The notes beneath the pieces were generated by a model, which was not told the origin of the DNA, did no database searches, and was given only the letters and a program-made list of their open reading frames with translations. The position numbers were made by a program, and so were the translations under genes. From assembly GCF_002929225.1 (NCBI RefSeq), contig NZ_PISM01000001.1, positions 1 to 64,000 of the forward strand: a stretch of 64,000 nt of DNA, in the 5' to 3' direction. The stretch is from Stutzerimonas kunmingensis. Its GTDB lineage: Bacteria; Pseudomonadota; Gammaproteobacteria; Pseudomonadales; Pseudomonadaceae. Below, piece by piece: positions 1-7,349 of the stretch (its first letter is position 1; the number at the start of each line of letters is the position of its first letter).

Positions 1-725
1 GGGTCTGCTGCTCAAGGAAGGCACTATCGTCGACGCTACCCTGATCGCCGCGCCGCCCTCGGTCAAGAACCGAGAAGGTAAGCGTGATCCTGAGATGCAT
101 CAGGCCAAGAAAGGCAATCAATGGCACTTCGGGATGAAGGCCCACGTTGGTGTCGACGCCACATCGGGACTCGTGCACAGCGTGGTAGGGACTGCCGCCA
201 ACGTGGCGGATGTCACCCAGGTCGATCAGTTGCTGCACGGCGCCGAAACCTATGTTTCGGGTGACGCTGGATACACTGGTGCGGCCAAGCGACCGGAGCA
301 TGCTGAACGGGACGTTGTCTGGTCGATTGCAGCACGGCCAAGCAGTTACAAACATCACGGCAGAGACAGCGTGCTGTACCGAGTCAAGCGCAAAGTCGAA
401 TACGCCAAGGCGCAGCTGCGTGCCAAGGTCGAGCATCCCTTCCAGGTGATCAAGGTGCGCTTCAATCATCGTAAGGTTCGCTACCGTGGACTGGAAAAGA
501 ATACGGCGCAGTTGTTCAGTCTGTTTGGGTTGGCCAATCTGGTACTGGCCAAGCGGTATTTGCAACGGACGGCGGGATAAGTCCGTCCGAAAGGCGGGGC
601 TGGCCCGCTAATCAGCAAAATCAGGGTAGAAATCGGCCCAAGAAACGCAGAATAAGGCCGGTAGGTTGAAAAAACCGGGTTGAAAAAGGGGGACGGTGAG
701 AATTGGCTAATTGTTCAGCGTCTCC
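1..725 (+). mobile_element. IS5-family element, 3' part (cut by window start)
   Basis: Right-hand part of an IS5-family insertion sequence. It holds the C-terminal transposase, about 145 bp of non-coding tail, and ends near 725 at a sequence (ATTGTTCAGCGTCTCC) that looks like a terminal repeat. Its other end lies outside the window. Two more IS5-family remnants occur at 16287-16556 and about 44698-45500. The exact end is inferred, because the partner repeat is not visible. Confidence 0.7.
2..580 (+). CDS. IS5-family transposase, C-terminal part (partial at window edge)
   Basis: DDE transposase that cuts and joins the ends of the surrounding IS. The open frame runs in from the window edge (GLLLKEGTIVDATLI at the start), so the N-terminus is missing only because of the window border. 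Recognisable blocks are the first catalytic Asp in TIVDATLI, the GMKAHVGVDATSGLVHS block, the DAGYTG block with the second Asp, and the ending [15 protein letters not shown], which holds the catalytic Glu. The same blocks occur in the fragment at 44698-45353, from a related but clearly diverged copy. It could be an intact gene; this cannot be judged here. Confidence 0.85.
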   Translation, partial: GLLLKEGTIVDATLIAAPPSVKNREGKRDPEMHQAKKGNQWHFGMKAHVGVDATSGLVHSVVGTAANVADVTQVDQLLHGAETYVSGDAGYTGAAKRPEHAERDVVWSIAARPSSYKHHGRDSVLYRVKRKVEYAKAQLRAKVEHPFQVIKVRFNHRKVRYRGLEKNTAQLFSLFGLANLVLAKRYLQRTAG

Positions 726-833
726 TTAATGTCATCTCAGCTCTTCGCGATGCCTGAAGCCGATGCGATAATCGTTACCGATAGCTGACGTTTGCCAATA
801 ACTCAAAGGACGGGGTCTATATGGAGAAGAGAT

Positions 834-941
834 ATGAGCACTCAAAAAATCTGCTGTTTAAGTATGCAAGCAGCCAATGGCGGGGTCAGACCGGACGTTC
901 CGGCCAGGAAGGGTGGGAAGGGGCTGGGAATAGCTGAGTGA
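834..941 (+). CDS. possible 35-residue leader ORF before the dsbD-like gene
   Basis: A short frame with a good ribosome site (GGAGAAGAG just upstream of ATG 834) reads MSTQKICCLSMQAANG and on to a TGA that overlaps the ATG of the next gene (TGATG at 939-943). That layout is typical of translational coupling. No family is recognised. The two adjacent Cys near the N-terminus fit the redox theme but prove nothing. It may instead be the tail of a degraded gene. The stretch 726-833 before it shows no other gene. Confidence 0.3.
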   Translation: MSTQKICCLSMQAANGGVRPDVPARKGGKGLGIAE

Positions 942-2131
942 TGGATCAAATTCCCTCTTTACTCATCGCCGGCCAGCTCTTAATGGCGATAGTGGCAGGT
1001 TTGCTGCTCAACCTGACGCCCTGCGTTTTGCCTGCAATTCCCATTAAGGTCCGGACCATCTTACGAGAGGCGGGCAGCCAACGATCGCACCGCGTGCTGG
1101 CGGCATTGGCGTTCACCGCAGGAACGCTCGCGTTTTTCCTGACGTTGGGCGGACTGACCGCACTTCTGCAGTGGAGCTGGGGCACTTTGTTTCAGTCTGC
1201 GGTGTTCGTTGGTGTCCTTGTTGCCTTGATGGTCGGGTTTGCGGTGGTCACCTGGCTGGATTTGCCCATCCCGATCCCGGCGTTCGCCGCCTCGGTCCAT
1301 GGCCGGCGCTACTTTGAAGCATTCGTATCTGGGTTATTGAGTGCGGTTTTGGCCGCACCCTGCGCCGGTCCTTTCCTTGGTGGAGTCCTAGCCTTTGCCG
1401 TTACCCAGCCGACGCCGGTAAGTATGGGGATATTCGGCAGTATCGGGCTGGGGTTGTCGCTGCCCTACGCAGCATTGATGCTCAAACCCGATTGGCTGAG
1501 CCGGTTGCCCAAGGCGGGGCCCTGGACCCTGGTCATTAGAGAAGTGCTCGCGTTGGTCTTGCTGGCCGCAGCCGTCTTTTTCAGCGCGAGCCTGGTGCCC
1601 AAAGCGGTTTATACCTGGCTATGGTGGTCTTGGCTGGCCCTGGTGCTGGCCTGGGGTGCCCGCCGTTTCGTCCAGGGTAATGGTACCGTGCGTGTGATCA
1701 CCACAACGGCGGCAGGCCTTGCCCTTGCGATGACTGTGGAATTCGCATCCCCGCTGGGCAACAGCGAAGACGAACTCGTCTGGCAACCCTACTCCGCAAA
1801 ACTACTGACGGAGACAAAAGCCCAGGGCACACCCTATTTGCTGGAGTTCACCGCCGACTGGTGCATCAACTGCAAGATACTTGAGCGCACGGTCTACCAG
1901 GAGGCCGCTGTGGCCGAAGCCGTGCGGCGCACCAAGATGGTGCCCATACAAGTTGACGTGACAGCGAGCAACCCAGAAAAAGATGCGCTATTAACTGCGA
2001 CCGGCGGGCAGGCCTTACCCTTCGCAGTGGTTGTTGACCGTGACGACACCGTTATCGCCCGTTTCACGGGGCTTTTTGACACCGACAGCTTGGTCGAAGC
2101 TATCAATCGCACCGGAAACCCACAACCTTAG
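941..2131 (+). CDS. DsbD-like thiol:disulfide interchange protein, beta and gamma domains only
   Basis: Inner-membrane electron shuttle that takes reducing power from cytoplasmic thioredoxin to periplasmic partners. Residues about 10-265 form the multi-helix CcdA/DsbD-beta membrane domain with the two conserved redox Cys, C28 (LTPCVLP) and C141 (AAPCAGP). Residues about 285-396 form a periplasmic thioredoxin domain with the active site CINC (C308, C311). At 396 residues it lacks the N-terminal alpha domain of full DsbD (about 570-600 residues). That domain is encoded separately by the next gene, 17 bp downstream. ATG 941 is chosen over GTG 938 because it overlaps the upstream small ORF. Periplasmic thiol reductases of this kind often accompany copper tolerance genes. 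The family is clear; the partner is inferred. Confidence 0.88.
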   Translation: MDQIPSLLIAGQLLMAIVAGLLLNLTPCVLPAIPIKVRTILREAGSQRSHRVLAALAFTAGTLAFFLTLGGLTALLQWSWGTLFQSAVFVGVLVALMVGFAVVTWLDLPIPIPAFAASVHGRRYFEAFVSGLLSAVLAAPCAGPFLGGVLAFAVTQPTPVSMGIFGSIGLGLSLPYAALMLKPDWLSRLPKAGPWTLVIREVLALVLLAAAVFFSASLVPKAVYTWLWWSWLALVLAWGARRFVQGNGTVRVITTTAAGLALAMTVEFASPLGNSEDELVWQPYSAKLLTETKAQGTPYLLEFTADWCINCKILERTVYQEAAVAEAVRRTKMVPIQVDVTASNPEKDALLTATGGQALPFAVVVDRDDTVIARFTGLFDTDSLVEAINRTGNPQP

Positions 2132-2148
2132 ATACTGGAGACCCAATC

Positions 2149-2733
2149 ATGGTGATTCGACAAAAAGGATTGCTAGCTGGAGTAGTGGTTTTTGCGATCG
2201 CGATCGCTGCGTTCATGTTGATCGACACCAACGGAAACAACCTCGACGCTGCCCAGACTGAACGTGCCGGTCTTGAAGTCCCGGTGCCGACCCGAGCAGG
2301 GTTGGCAAATTCCGCTGATAAGGTCCGCCTCACTGTTGCGGGAGGCGCCGCAGCAATGGCGGGAAAGACGGGTGATTTCGTTTTAACACTGAACATTCAA
2401 CCGGGCTGGCATGTGAATGCAAATCCGGCCTCCATGGAATTCCTGATTCCCACCGTCGTCAGCTCTTCAGTCAACGGCCAGGCGCTTATAATCCCGACGC
2501 AGTACCCGCGCGGCCGGGTCAGTGACATTGTGCTGAGTGACACCGCCCTAGAGGTGTATGACGACGGTGCAAGTATTCGGCTGCGGCCCGACGAAAAACA
2601 GACCGCCGTGCTGGAAAAGGTAGGCAGGCTCGAAATGATTGTACGGGTGCAGGCCTGCAGTGACGAGGGCATTTGTCTGGCACCGACTGACCTGCCCGTT
2701 GCGCTGAATCTGGACGATACCAAGCGACAATAA
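2149..2733 (+). CDS. stand-alone DsbD-alpha-like periplasmic domain protein
   Basis: Residues about 8-25 form one N-terminal membrane anchor or uncleaved signal, followed by an immunoglobulin-like domain resembling DsbD N-terminal domain. The mark is QACSDEGICLAP (C170, C176), which matches the C-x-D-x-G-x-C-x-x-P redox loop of DsbD-alpha. In DsbD this domain receives electrons from the gamma domain and hands them to DsbC, DsbG or CcmG. Here it is separate and follows the beta-gamma gene by 17 bp with its own GGAG ribosome site, so the two are surely cotranscribed. It probably rebuilds the normal alpha-beta-gamma relay from two polypeptides. The final acceptor is unknown. Confidence 0.75.
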   Translation: MVIRQKGLLAGVVVFAIAIAAFMLIDTNGNNLDAAQTERAGLEVPVPTRAGLANSADKVRLTVAGGAAAMAGKTGDFVLTLNIQPGWHVNANPASMEFLIPTVVSSSVNGQALIIPTQYPRGRVSDIVLSDTALEVYDDGASIRLRPDEKQTAVLEKVGRLEMIVRVQACSDEGICLAPTDLPVALNLDDTKRQ

Positions 2734-2763
2734 GTCAGAACGGCCCTCGGAAATGACTCAATT

Positions 2764-2801
2764 GGGGAATGACTGTGAACAGCTTATTCTGAGTATTCCC
2801 C
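2764..2801. terminator. possible hairpin between convergent genes
   Basis: GGGGAAT at 2764-2770 pairs with ATTCCCC at 2795-2801, with a 24-base loop that can fold further. It lies between the convergent dsbD-alpha gene and the P450 gene. There is no T-run, so a terminator role is only a guess. Confidence 0.3.
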
Positions 2802-2890
2802 GATTGCCGTGGTTGCGCTGGGCAGCTCAACGCCATGCCCCACCGTTCATATCTTGAGATGGGCGAGACTCGCTTCGTTAAACACCAAAC

Positions 2891-4138
2891 TTACATTGTG
2901 ATTCGCGCATTCCGCATGACGAAGTGGCTTCGGGGCAGTGCCGGCAATCGGTCCCAGGTGATTGATAGATCCTGTTCGGGAACCTCATATTGGAGCGAGC
3001 GAGCCAGGAAGCGAACAGCAACGCTCATCAATGCGACGGCGACGCCTTCACCTGGACAGCGATGGTTAACATGCGGGTCGCCTGGTCCTTGTGGGATGAA
3101 GCAGTATGGCGACGGAGAGTTGGATCGAAAGCGCTCAGGCTTGAAACGATCTGCCTCCTCCCAGAGCTGGGAATCGTGATTGGTTCCGTATAAGTCCAGC
3201 AGGACTAAGGTGCCCCTGCCAAAGGAAAATCCTTCCCATAGAAAATCTTCTTTCACGCGAGCGCTGATCGCTGGGAAGAAGGGGTAGAAACGCCGCACTT
3301 CCTGCACAAAGCAACCTATATCTCTTTCATCTCCCGACTGCAGGTTTCTCAGACAGAACGGGTGCTTGTGCAGCGCTAGCGCTGCAAAGGTTATGAATAC
3401 AGAGACGGCTACCGTCGGCCGCAGCAGATTTAGTAGTTCCACTGATGCGGTATGTAGATCCAACGGCTGTCCGTGCTGGTCCTTGTAATGGGCGATGCGT
3501 TCGAGAGGCGATTGCTCGGGTGTAGGGGGAGCGGCGCGAGTGGACTCGACGAGCTCTGCCGCCCATTGCTCCAATCGGCGACGTGCCTTCCGTGCCTGCC
3601 AGTGCTGCAGACCGATCGCGCCGGCGTGCTCATAGAGAGCTGCAAGATCTTGAGTCCATTGTTGAACATCTCTTTCAGCGATTGGAGCACCGGCCCAGTC
3701 GCATACGGTGCGGCATAGAATTTCGCGAGCAATCTCGTAGAGGACGATTGACTCACCGGGACGCCAAGTTCGCGCATACTCCCTCCAACGAACCTCGCTC
3801 AACTCTGCTAGTTCCTGCACGTTCGCGGGTGTGAGCACTCCCATGAAGAGGGCCTTTCGGTGACGATGCGCATCACCGTCCAAACCTTGGACACCGTCTT
3901 GTCCGAATAAGGTTTTTTGCAGTCGCTTGGGCGCAGCGTTCTGGCGAACGAATCGGTCAGGGTCGCAAATCAAGCGAGCAGCTTCGGCACCTGTTAGGCA
4001 CAGAGTTTTCTGTAATATCAAGCGAGTTTGAAACACAGGCGATTGATGAAACTTACTGCGCGTGGAGATAAATCGGTAGGGATCTCGCAAAAAGGCCCAA
4101 GTACTGTCCAATCCGGTGTCACGCGGTATGTTTGGCAT
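2891..4138 (-). CDS. CYP152-type cytochrome P450 fatty-acid peroxygenase
   Basis: Heme-thiolate enzyme of the H2O2-driven CYP152 group (BS-beta, SP-alpha, OleT), which hydroxylates or decarboxylates free fatty acids without a redox partner. The signature is complete: the Arg-Pro pair that replaces the usual acid-alcohol pair (NLLRPTVAV, R240-P241) and the heme loop FIPQGPGDPH...HRCPGE with ligand C361. Length is 415 residues from ATG 4138, close to BS-beta (417). The residue corresponding to position 85 of BS-beta/OleT is Gln (GVQGLDG, Q84), as in hydroxylating members; OleT has His there. Upstream, 21 bp away, lies the membrane fatty-acid hydroxylase, so it is last in the CadR-linked gene string. 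Product profile is inferred, not shown. Confidence 0.85.
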   Translation of the reverse strand: MPNIPRDTGLDSTWAFLRDPYRFISTRSKFHQSPVFQTRLILQKTLCLTGAEAARLICDPDRFVRQNAAPKRLQKTLFGQDGVQGLDGDAHRHRKALFMGVLTPANVQELAELSEVRWREYARTWRPGESIVLYEIAREILCRTVCDWAGAPIAERDVQQWTQDLAALYEHAGAIGLQHWQARKARRRLEQWAAELVESTRAAPPTPEQSPLERIAHYKDQHGQPLDLHTASVELLNLLRPTVAVSVFITFAALALHKHPFCLRNLQSGDERDIGCFVQEVRRFYPFFPAISARVKEDFLWEGFSFGRGTLVLLDLYGTNHDSQLWEEADRFKPERFRSNSPSPYCFIPQGPGDPHVNHRCPGEGVAVALMSVAVRFLARSLQYEVPEQDLSITWDRLPALPRSHFVMRNARITM

Positions 4139-4159
4139 TGCTGACCCCACCCGTTCTAG

Positions 4160-5068
4160 CTACGTGTTGCGGATTTCATCCTGCTCTGAAGAATTGTGAC
4201 CGGCCGGGTAAGCAGATGTTGGATGAACAGGATCAATAAATTGCCCGAAATAATTTCTGGGGTAGTCCTTTTCATGCAATCCAACCTCAGCCTCGCCCAG
4301 CTTCCCGGCGCTGTCGTAGAAGGTTCCAAACATCTGATCCCACACAGTTGAAAACTCACCGAAGTTGACCTGAGCGTCTTCGAAGTCGCGCTTATGGTGC
4401 CAACGATGGACCTCAGCAACCCCTAGCACATGCCGCAGCCAACCCACGCTGTAGTCCAGGTTCGAATGCTGAAAGGCCAGATGGACGGTTAGGATCCCAA
4501 ACCACGTTGCGACTACGGCAGACGGAGCTCCAGATATGAGCAAAACCACCAGCCCCGGCCCGGCCATCAACGCCGCATGCAGAGGATGTCGACGTTCTCC
4601 GTTCATCCAGTAGAGCCGCTCAGCGCTGTGATGGATCATGTGAAAGCGCCACAGCCAATGCACCCGGTGGCTGATGCGGTGCATTACATACAGGCTCAAG
4701 TCGAGCACGGCGGCGACTAGTAGCAATTGCAGCCACAATGGGCTCTCGATCGGAAAGAGCCGAACCGAAGCCGGTACCGCATCGCCTAACTTAGCCAGGA
4801 ATTCTGCAGTAAATTGAATGACAGACAGGTTCACCAGCATGTGCAGCAGATCCGTCAGGGTGTCCTGATGATCTTCCAGCCAGGCTCGCCGAAAAGGCTG
4901 GATGCGCTCCAAGCCAGCAATGAGTAGCAGCCCCGCCGCGGCGACTATGGGTGTGGTGGGCCAATACGGTATACCTGCATACAGCGCCCAAATCATGAAG
5001 GAGGCACAGCCGCCAAACACAAGTGGATAGCTCAGCCACCTTATGGCGAATCGCAAGGGAATAGACAT
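4160..5068 (-). CDS. sterol desaturase / fatty acid hydroxylase superfamily membrane protein
   Basis: Integral membrane di-iron enzyme of the fatty acid hydroxylase superfamily, 302 residues with several hydrophobic helices in the first half. The His clusters that bind two irons are visible: HRISH, HMIHHS, RRHPLH and HRWHHKRD. Members hydroxylate lipids, sterols or carotenoids; the substrate here is unknown. It lies 68 bp after the AraC gene and just before the P450, so two unrelated lipid oxygenases are adjacent. This supports a role in modifying membrane fatty acids, but that is inference. Confidence 0.8.
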   Translation of the reverse strand: MSIPLRFAIRWLSYPLVFGGCASFMIWALYAGIPYWPTTPIVAAAGLLLIAGLERIQPFRRAWLEDHQDTLTDLLHMLVNLSVIQFTAEFLAKLGDAVPASVRLFPIESPLWLQLLLVAAVLDLSLYVMHRISHRVHWLWRFHMIHHSAERLYWMNGERRHPLHAALMAGPGLVVLLISGAPSAVVATWFGILTVHLAFQHSNLDYSVGWLRHVLGVAEVHRWHHKRDFEDAQVNFGEFSTVWDQMFGTFYDSAGKLGEAEVGLHEKDYPRNYFGQFIDPVHPTSAYPAGHNSSEQDEIRNT

Positions 5069-5136
5069 CGCTCAGCTCCTGAGTAGGGAGCCATGACTGT
5101 ATGTGGGAAGGTCCGCTTTCGGCTTGAACGAAAGAG

Positions 5137-5883
5137 CTACGACCCCTGAAGATCGACTTCAGCCAGGGCGGAGAAAGGATCGATGCCCAGCAGTGCCCGG
5201 AATGTCCGGGAGAAATGTGCCGAGTCAGAAAAGCCCGCCTCATGGGCCGCTTCGGTGAGTAGACCCCCTTTGGCTAGGTGCTGTAGGGCTTGTGTGAGAC
5301 GTAACCATTTCGCATAGCTGCGCAGCGGCAAGCCTGTCTGTTCCACGAACCAATGGGAAAACCGTGTAGGGGATAAATGCACCAACGCGGCCATTTCTTC
5401 GCGCCTCATTTGGCCTCTATGCAGCGCTTCAATCACCTTTGTCAAGCGAGGATCTGGAATCGGTGGATCGGGTAGCCGCAGTGCCTGGCGCACCCCCGTC
5501 CTAACCTGGAGAGCGGTATGTCCTGTCTCGCGCAGCATATCGATAATCGCTACTACGTCCGCCGGGGCGATCACGACTACCCTTGCTTCTTCGGTACCCC
5601 GCATAGTTGGGGCTTCATCGGATAGTGCATCCAGATAGATCGACAGCACTCGACCAGCACTGATCCGGTGTTTCAGGCCCGCGGCGATGAAGATGGCAGC
5701 CCCTGTTTGAATGCCCAACGGAGTTTCAACCGATACAGGTGAATCGAGGCCCACTGAAATCTGATGCGCCTGATGGTGGTGCCACTCCTGGTGGCCGGCA
5801 CGGCCATGAAAGATGCCGATGCCGGGCCCTATCCAGGCCTGGCCTGCCCAGCGTACGGTATCCGTTGAGAGCGAGCCTTTCAT
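5137..5883 (-). CDS. AraC-family transcriptional regulator
   Basis: A 248-residue regulator with an N-terminal cupin-like sensor half (HEWHHHQAHQISVGL region, His-rich and perhaps metal- or ligand-binding) and a C-terminal AraC double helix-turn-helix (about residues 145-235, ending in EAAHEAGFSDSAHFSRTFRALLG). Its start overlaps the lspA stop by 4 bases (ATGA), so it belongs to the same transcript. The fatty-acid hydroxylase and P450 follow 68 bp later, which makes them its likely targets. The signal it senses is not known. Confidence 0.82.
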   Translation of the reverse strand: MKGSLSTDTVRWAGQAWIGPGIGIFHGRAGHQEWHHHQAHQISVGLDSPVSVETPLGIQTGAAIFIAAGLKHRISAGRVLSIYLDALSDEAPTMRGTEEARVVVIAPADVVAIIDMLRETGHTALQVRTGVRQALRLPDPPIPDPRLTKVIEALHRGQMRREEMAALVHLSPTRFSHWFVEQTGLPLRSYAKWLRLTQALQHLAKGGLLTEAAHEAGFSDSAHFSRTFRALLGIDPFSALAEVDLQGS

Positions 5884-6389
5884 TCGTTGACTCGGTCGGC
5901 TTCCGCATTTGGGCTTAGCAAACTGCTCAGGATCAACATGGCGGCGCCACCGACGATAGCAATATCCGCCAGGTTAAACGCAGGCCAATGCCAGGACTGC
6001 CAGTAAAAATCCAGGTAGTCGATTACATGGCCTCGAAATGCGCGATCAATCAGATTCCCAACTGCCCCGCCCAAGATAAGGCTATAGCCTAGGGCTTCGC
6101 TTTTGGCTCTGCGTTTACGCAATATCAGAGCCAGCACGATCGAAACGACCAAAGCTATGACAATGAAGAAGTAACGCTGCCAACCACCCGCGTCAGCCAG
6201 GAAGCTGAACGCTGCACCGGTATTCCAGAAGTGAACCAGGTTGAAGAACGGGGTGAGAGGAATCACGGTGCCGACCGGGAGCGAACCCGTAATTGCGCTT
6301 TTCAACGCTAGGTCGGCCGAGGCAATGGCTAGCGATAGCATCCACCAGAACCCAGGAGCAACAAGAGGTGATCTAGGAGACGACCTCAT
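5880..6389 (-). CDS. lspA: accessory lipoprotein signal peptidase (signal peptidase II)
   Basis: Membrane aspartyl protease that cuts the signal peptide from diacylglyceryl-modified prolipoproteins. Four hydrophobic helices and both catalytic Asp blocks are visible: GNLIDR (D115) and FNLADI (D142), plus the NTGAAFSFL block. Length of 169 residues is normal. It sits between a DUF3703 gene and the AraC regulator with 4-base overlaps on both sides. Extra lspA copies are common in Cd/Pb resistance clusters (compare pbrC). The housekeeping copy would be elsewhere (not in this window). Confidence 0.92.
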   Translation of the reverse strand: MRSSPRSPLVAPGFWWMLSLAIASADLALKSAITGSLPVGTVIPLTPFFNLVHFWNTGAAFSFLADAGGWQRYFFIVIALVVSIVLALILRKRRAKSEALGYSLILGGAVGNLIDRAFRGHVIDYLDFYWQSWHWPAFNLADIAIVGGAAMLILSSLLSPNAEADRVNE

Positions 6390-6733
6390 TGCATTTCTCC
6401 TTGAAGAAGTCGCTGCAGCTCCGGTGAAATAGGCATCGGCGCAAAAGCACTAACCCTGGCGCGCCCGCTGTTTCCGAGCGGCACCCAGATCTTCGAGAAC
6501 AGCAGGGCCGCCATGATTCGCGGTACTTGGCTGAGCACCTTTCGAAAGTCGCGCAACTGCCAGTCGGCCCTCAGCATCAGCCAATGGCTCTGAGCATGAA
6601 GAATAGGCATTCGCTGGCTCAATATGTGGGCTCGCTCCAGCCAGGAGAAAGCCTCGGTTGGCGCCTCTGCATTAAGTGCTTTCCTAGCCTGGAAGAAGGC
6701 CTCATCAATGGCAATGCTGAGGGTGGTATTCAT
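6386..6733 (-). CDS. DUF3703-type protein of metal-resistance clusters
   Basis: A 115-residue soluble, mostly helical protein with no signal peptide or membrane helix. The helical repeat ARKALNAEAPTEAFSWLERAHILSQ resembles the DUF3703 family, which is regularly found beside cadR/pbrR, CDF transporters and lspA. Its function is unknown. It is the first gene after the perfect CadR-like palindrome at 6770-6790 and overlaps lspA by 4 bases, so it should head the metal-induced transcript. Family assignment is from memory of the pattern; context supports it. Confidence 0.7.
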   Translation of the reverse strand: MNTTLSIAIDEAFFQARKALNAEAPTEAFSWLERAHILSQRMPILHAQSHWLMLRADWQLRDFRKVLSQVPRIMAALLFSKIWVPLGNSGRARVSAFAPMPISPELQRLLQGEMQ

Positions 6734-6763
6734 CTGGATCTCACTTACGCAGTAGATGCCCGA

Positions 6764-6793
6764 GTGAACACCCTATAGCTGCTATAGGGTCAA
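6764..6793 (-). promoter_or_regulatory. CadR-type operator and promoter, perfect palindrome
   Basis: On the minus strand TTGACC (6788-6793) serves as -35, and a perfect dyad ACCCTATAG-CAG-CTATAGGGT (6770-6790) fills the spacer up to a weak -10 (GTTCAC at 19 bp spacing). Overlong 19-20 bp spacing with the dyad between the boxes is the hallmark of MerR-family promoters, and the half site matches known CadR/PbrR operators. It points into the DUF3703-lspA-araC string. Confidence 0.85.
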
Positions 6794-6840
6794 GCGCTAT
6801 GGGCGATTCAAGACGACGCAAAAATGACTTTATGTCGGAA

Positions 6841-7248
6841 TTACGAAAGAGGTTTGTCGCCCCCCAGCAGGCCCGAAAGTATCCCGCAGTCCAGACTTTG
6901 TCGTTCGTTATCGCAGCAACCTCGCAACGTCACCAGCTGGTTTTCGAGAGCATGTAAGGATGCGATCTGAGCCCTTACCTGTGCGATATGTCTATCAAGG
7001 AGCTCATTGACCGCAACGCAGGGTTGCTGCGGCTGTTCCTGATAGCTCTGCAAAACACCAATTTCTTCCAGTGACATGCCAAAAGAGCGGCATCGGCGAA
7101 TGAACAGCAGTTTGTCCGCATGGTCTGCTTTATAGGTTCGATAGCCATTGTCCTCGCGTTCGGGCGGTGGAAGCAGTCCCTGACGTTCATAAAAACGAAT
7201 CGTCTGAGTGTCCACTCCTGTCCGCTGTGCAAGTTGACCGATGCGCAT
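6841..7248 (-). CDS. cadR: Cd(II)/Pb(II)-responsive MerR-family regulator
   Basis: MerR-type activator of 135 residues. Residues 1-70 are the winged helix-turn-helix (MRIGQLAQRTGVDTQTIRFYE). A dimerisation helix follows, then a metal loop with the Cys set of CadR/PbrR: C77, C111/C112 and C121 (LRGCCDNERQSLDCGIL). It unwinds and activates promoters with 19-20 bp spacers when metal binds. Two matching operators flank it, one 5' (about 7286-7316) next to the divergent transporter and one 3' (6764-6793) driving DUF3703-lspA. The His-rich tail seen in some CadR proteins is absent; it ends GLLGGDKPLS. Confidence 0.92.
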   Translation of the reverse strand: MRIGQLAQRTGVDTQTIRFYERQGLLPPPEREDNGYRTYKADHADKLLFIRRCRSFGMSLEEIGVLQSYQEQPQQPCVAVNELLDRHIAQVRAQIASLHALENQLVTLRGCCDNERQSLDCGILSGLLGGDKPLS

Positions 7249-7285
7249 GGTCTGTCCCTTGGTAAAAAAGCCAGTATATCCAGGC

Positions 7286-7316
7286 TTGACCCTATAGCCA
7301 CTACATGGTTTTTAAT
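7286..7316 (+). promoter_or_regulatory. CadR-type operator and promoter of the transporter gene
   Basis: TTGACC (7286-7291), 19 bp spacer, then TTTAAT (7311-7316). The spacer holds the dyad ACCCTATAG-CCA-CTACATGGT (7289-7309), 7 of 9 positions symmetric, a weaker form of the perfect site at 6770-6790. It lies between the divergent cadR (starts 7248) and the transporter (starts 7350) and probably serves both. Confidence 0.82.
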
Positions 7317-7349
7317 CGGTAGAATCAAGTCCTATAGGAGAGGCGAGTC

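Noticed and set aside
2891..4138. OleT-type alkene-forming decarboxylase
   Set aside because: The position-85 residue is Gln, as in hydroxylating members, not His.
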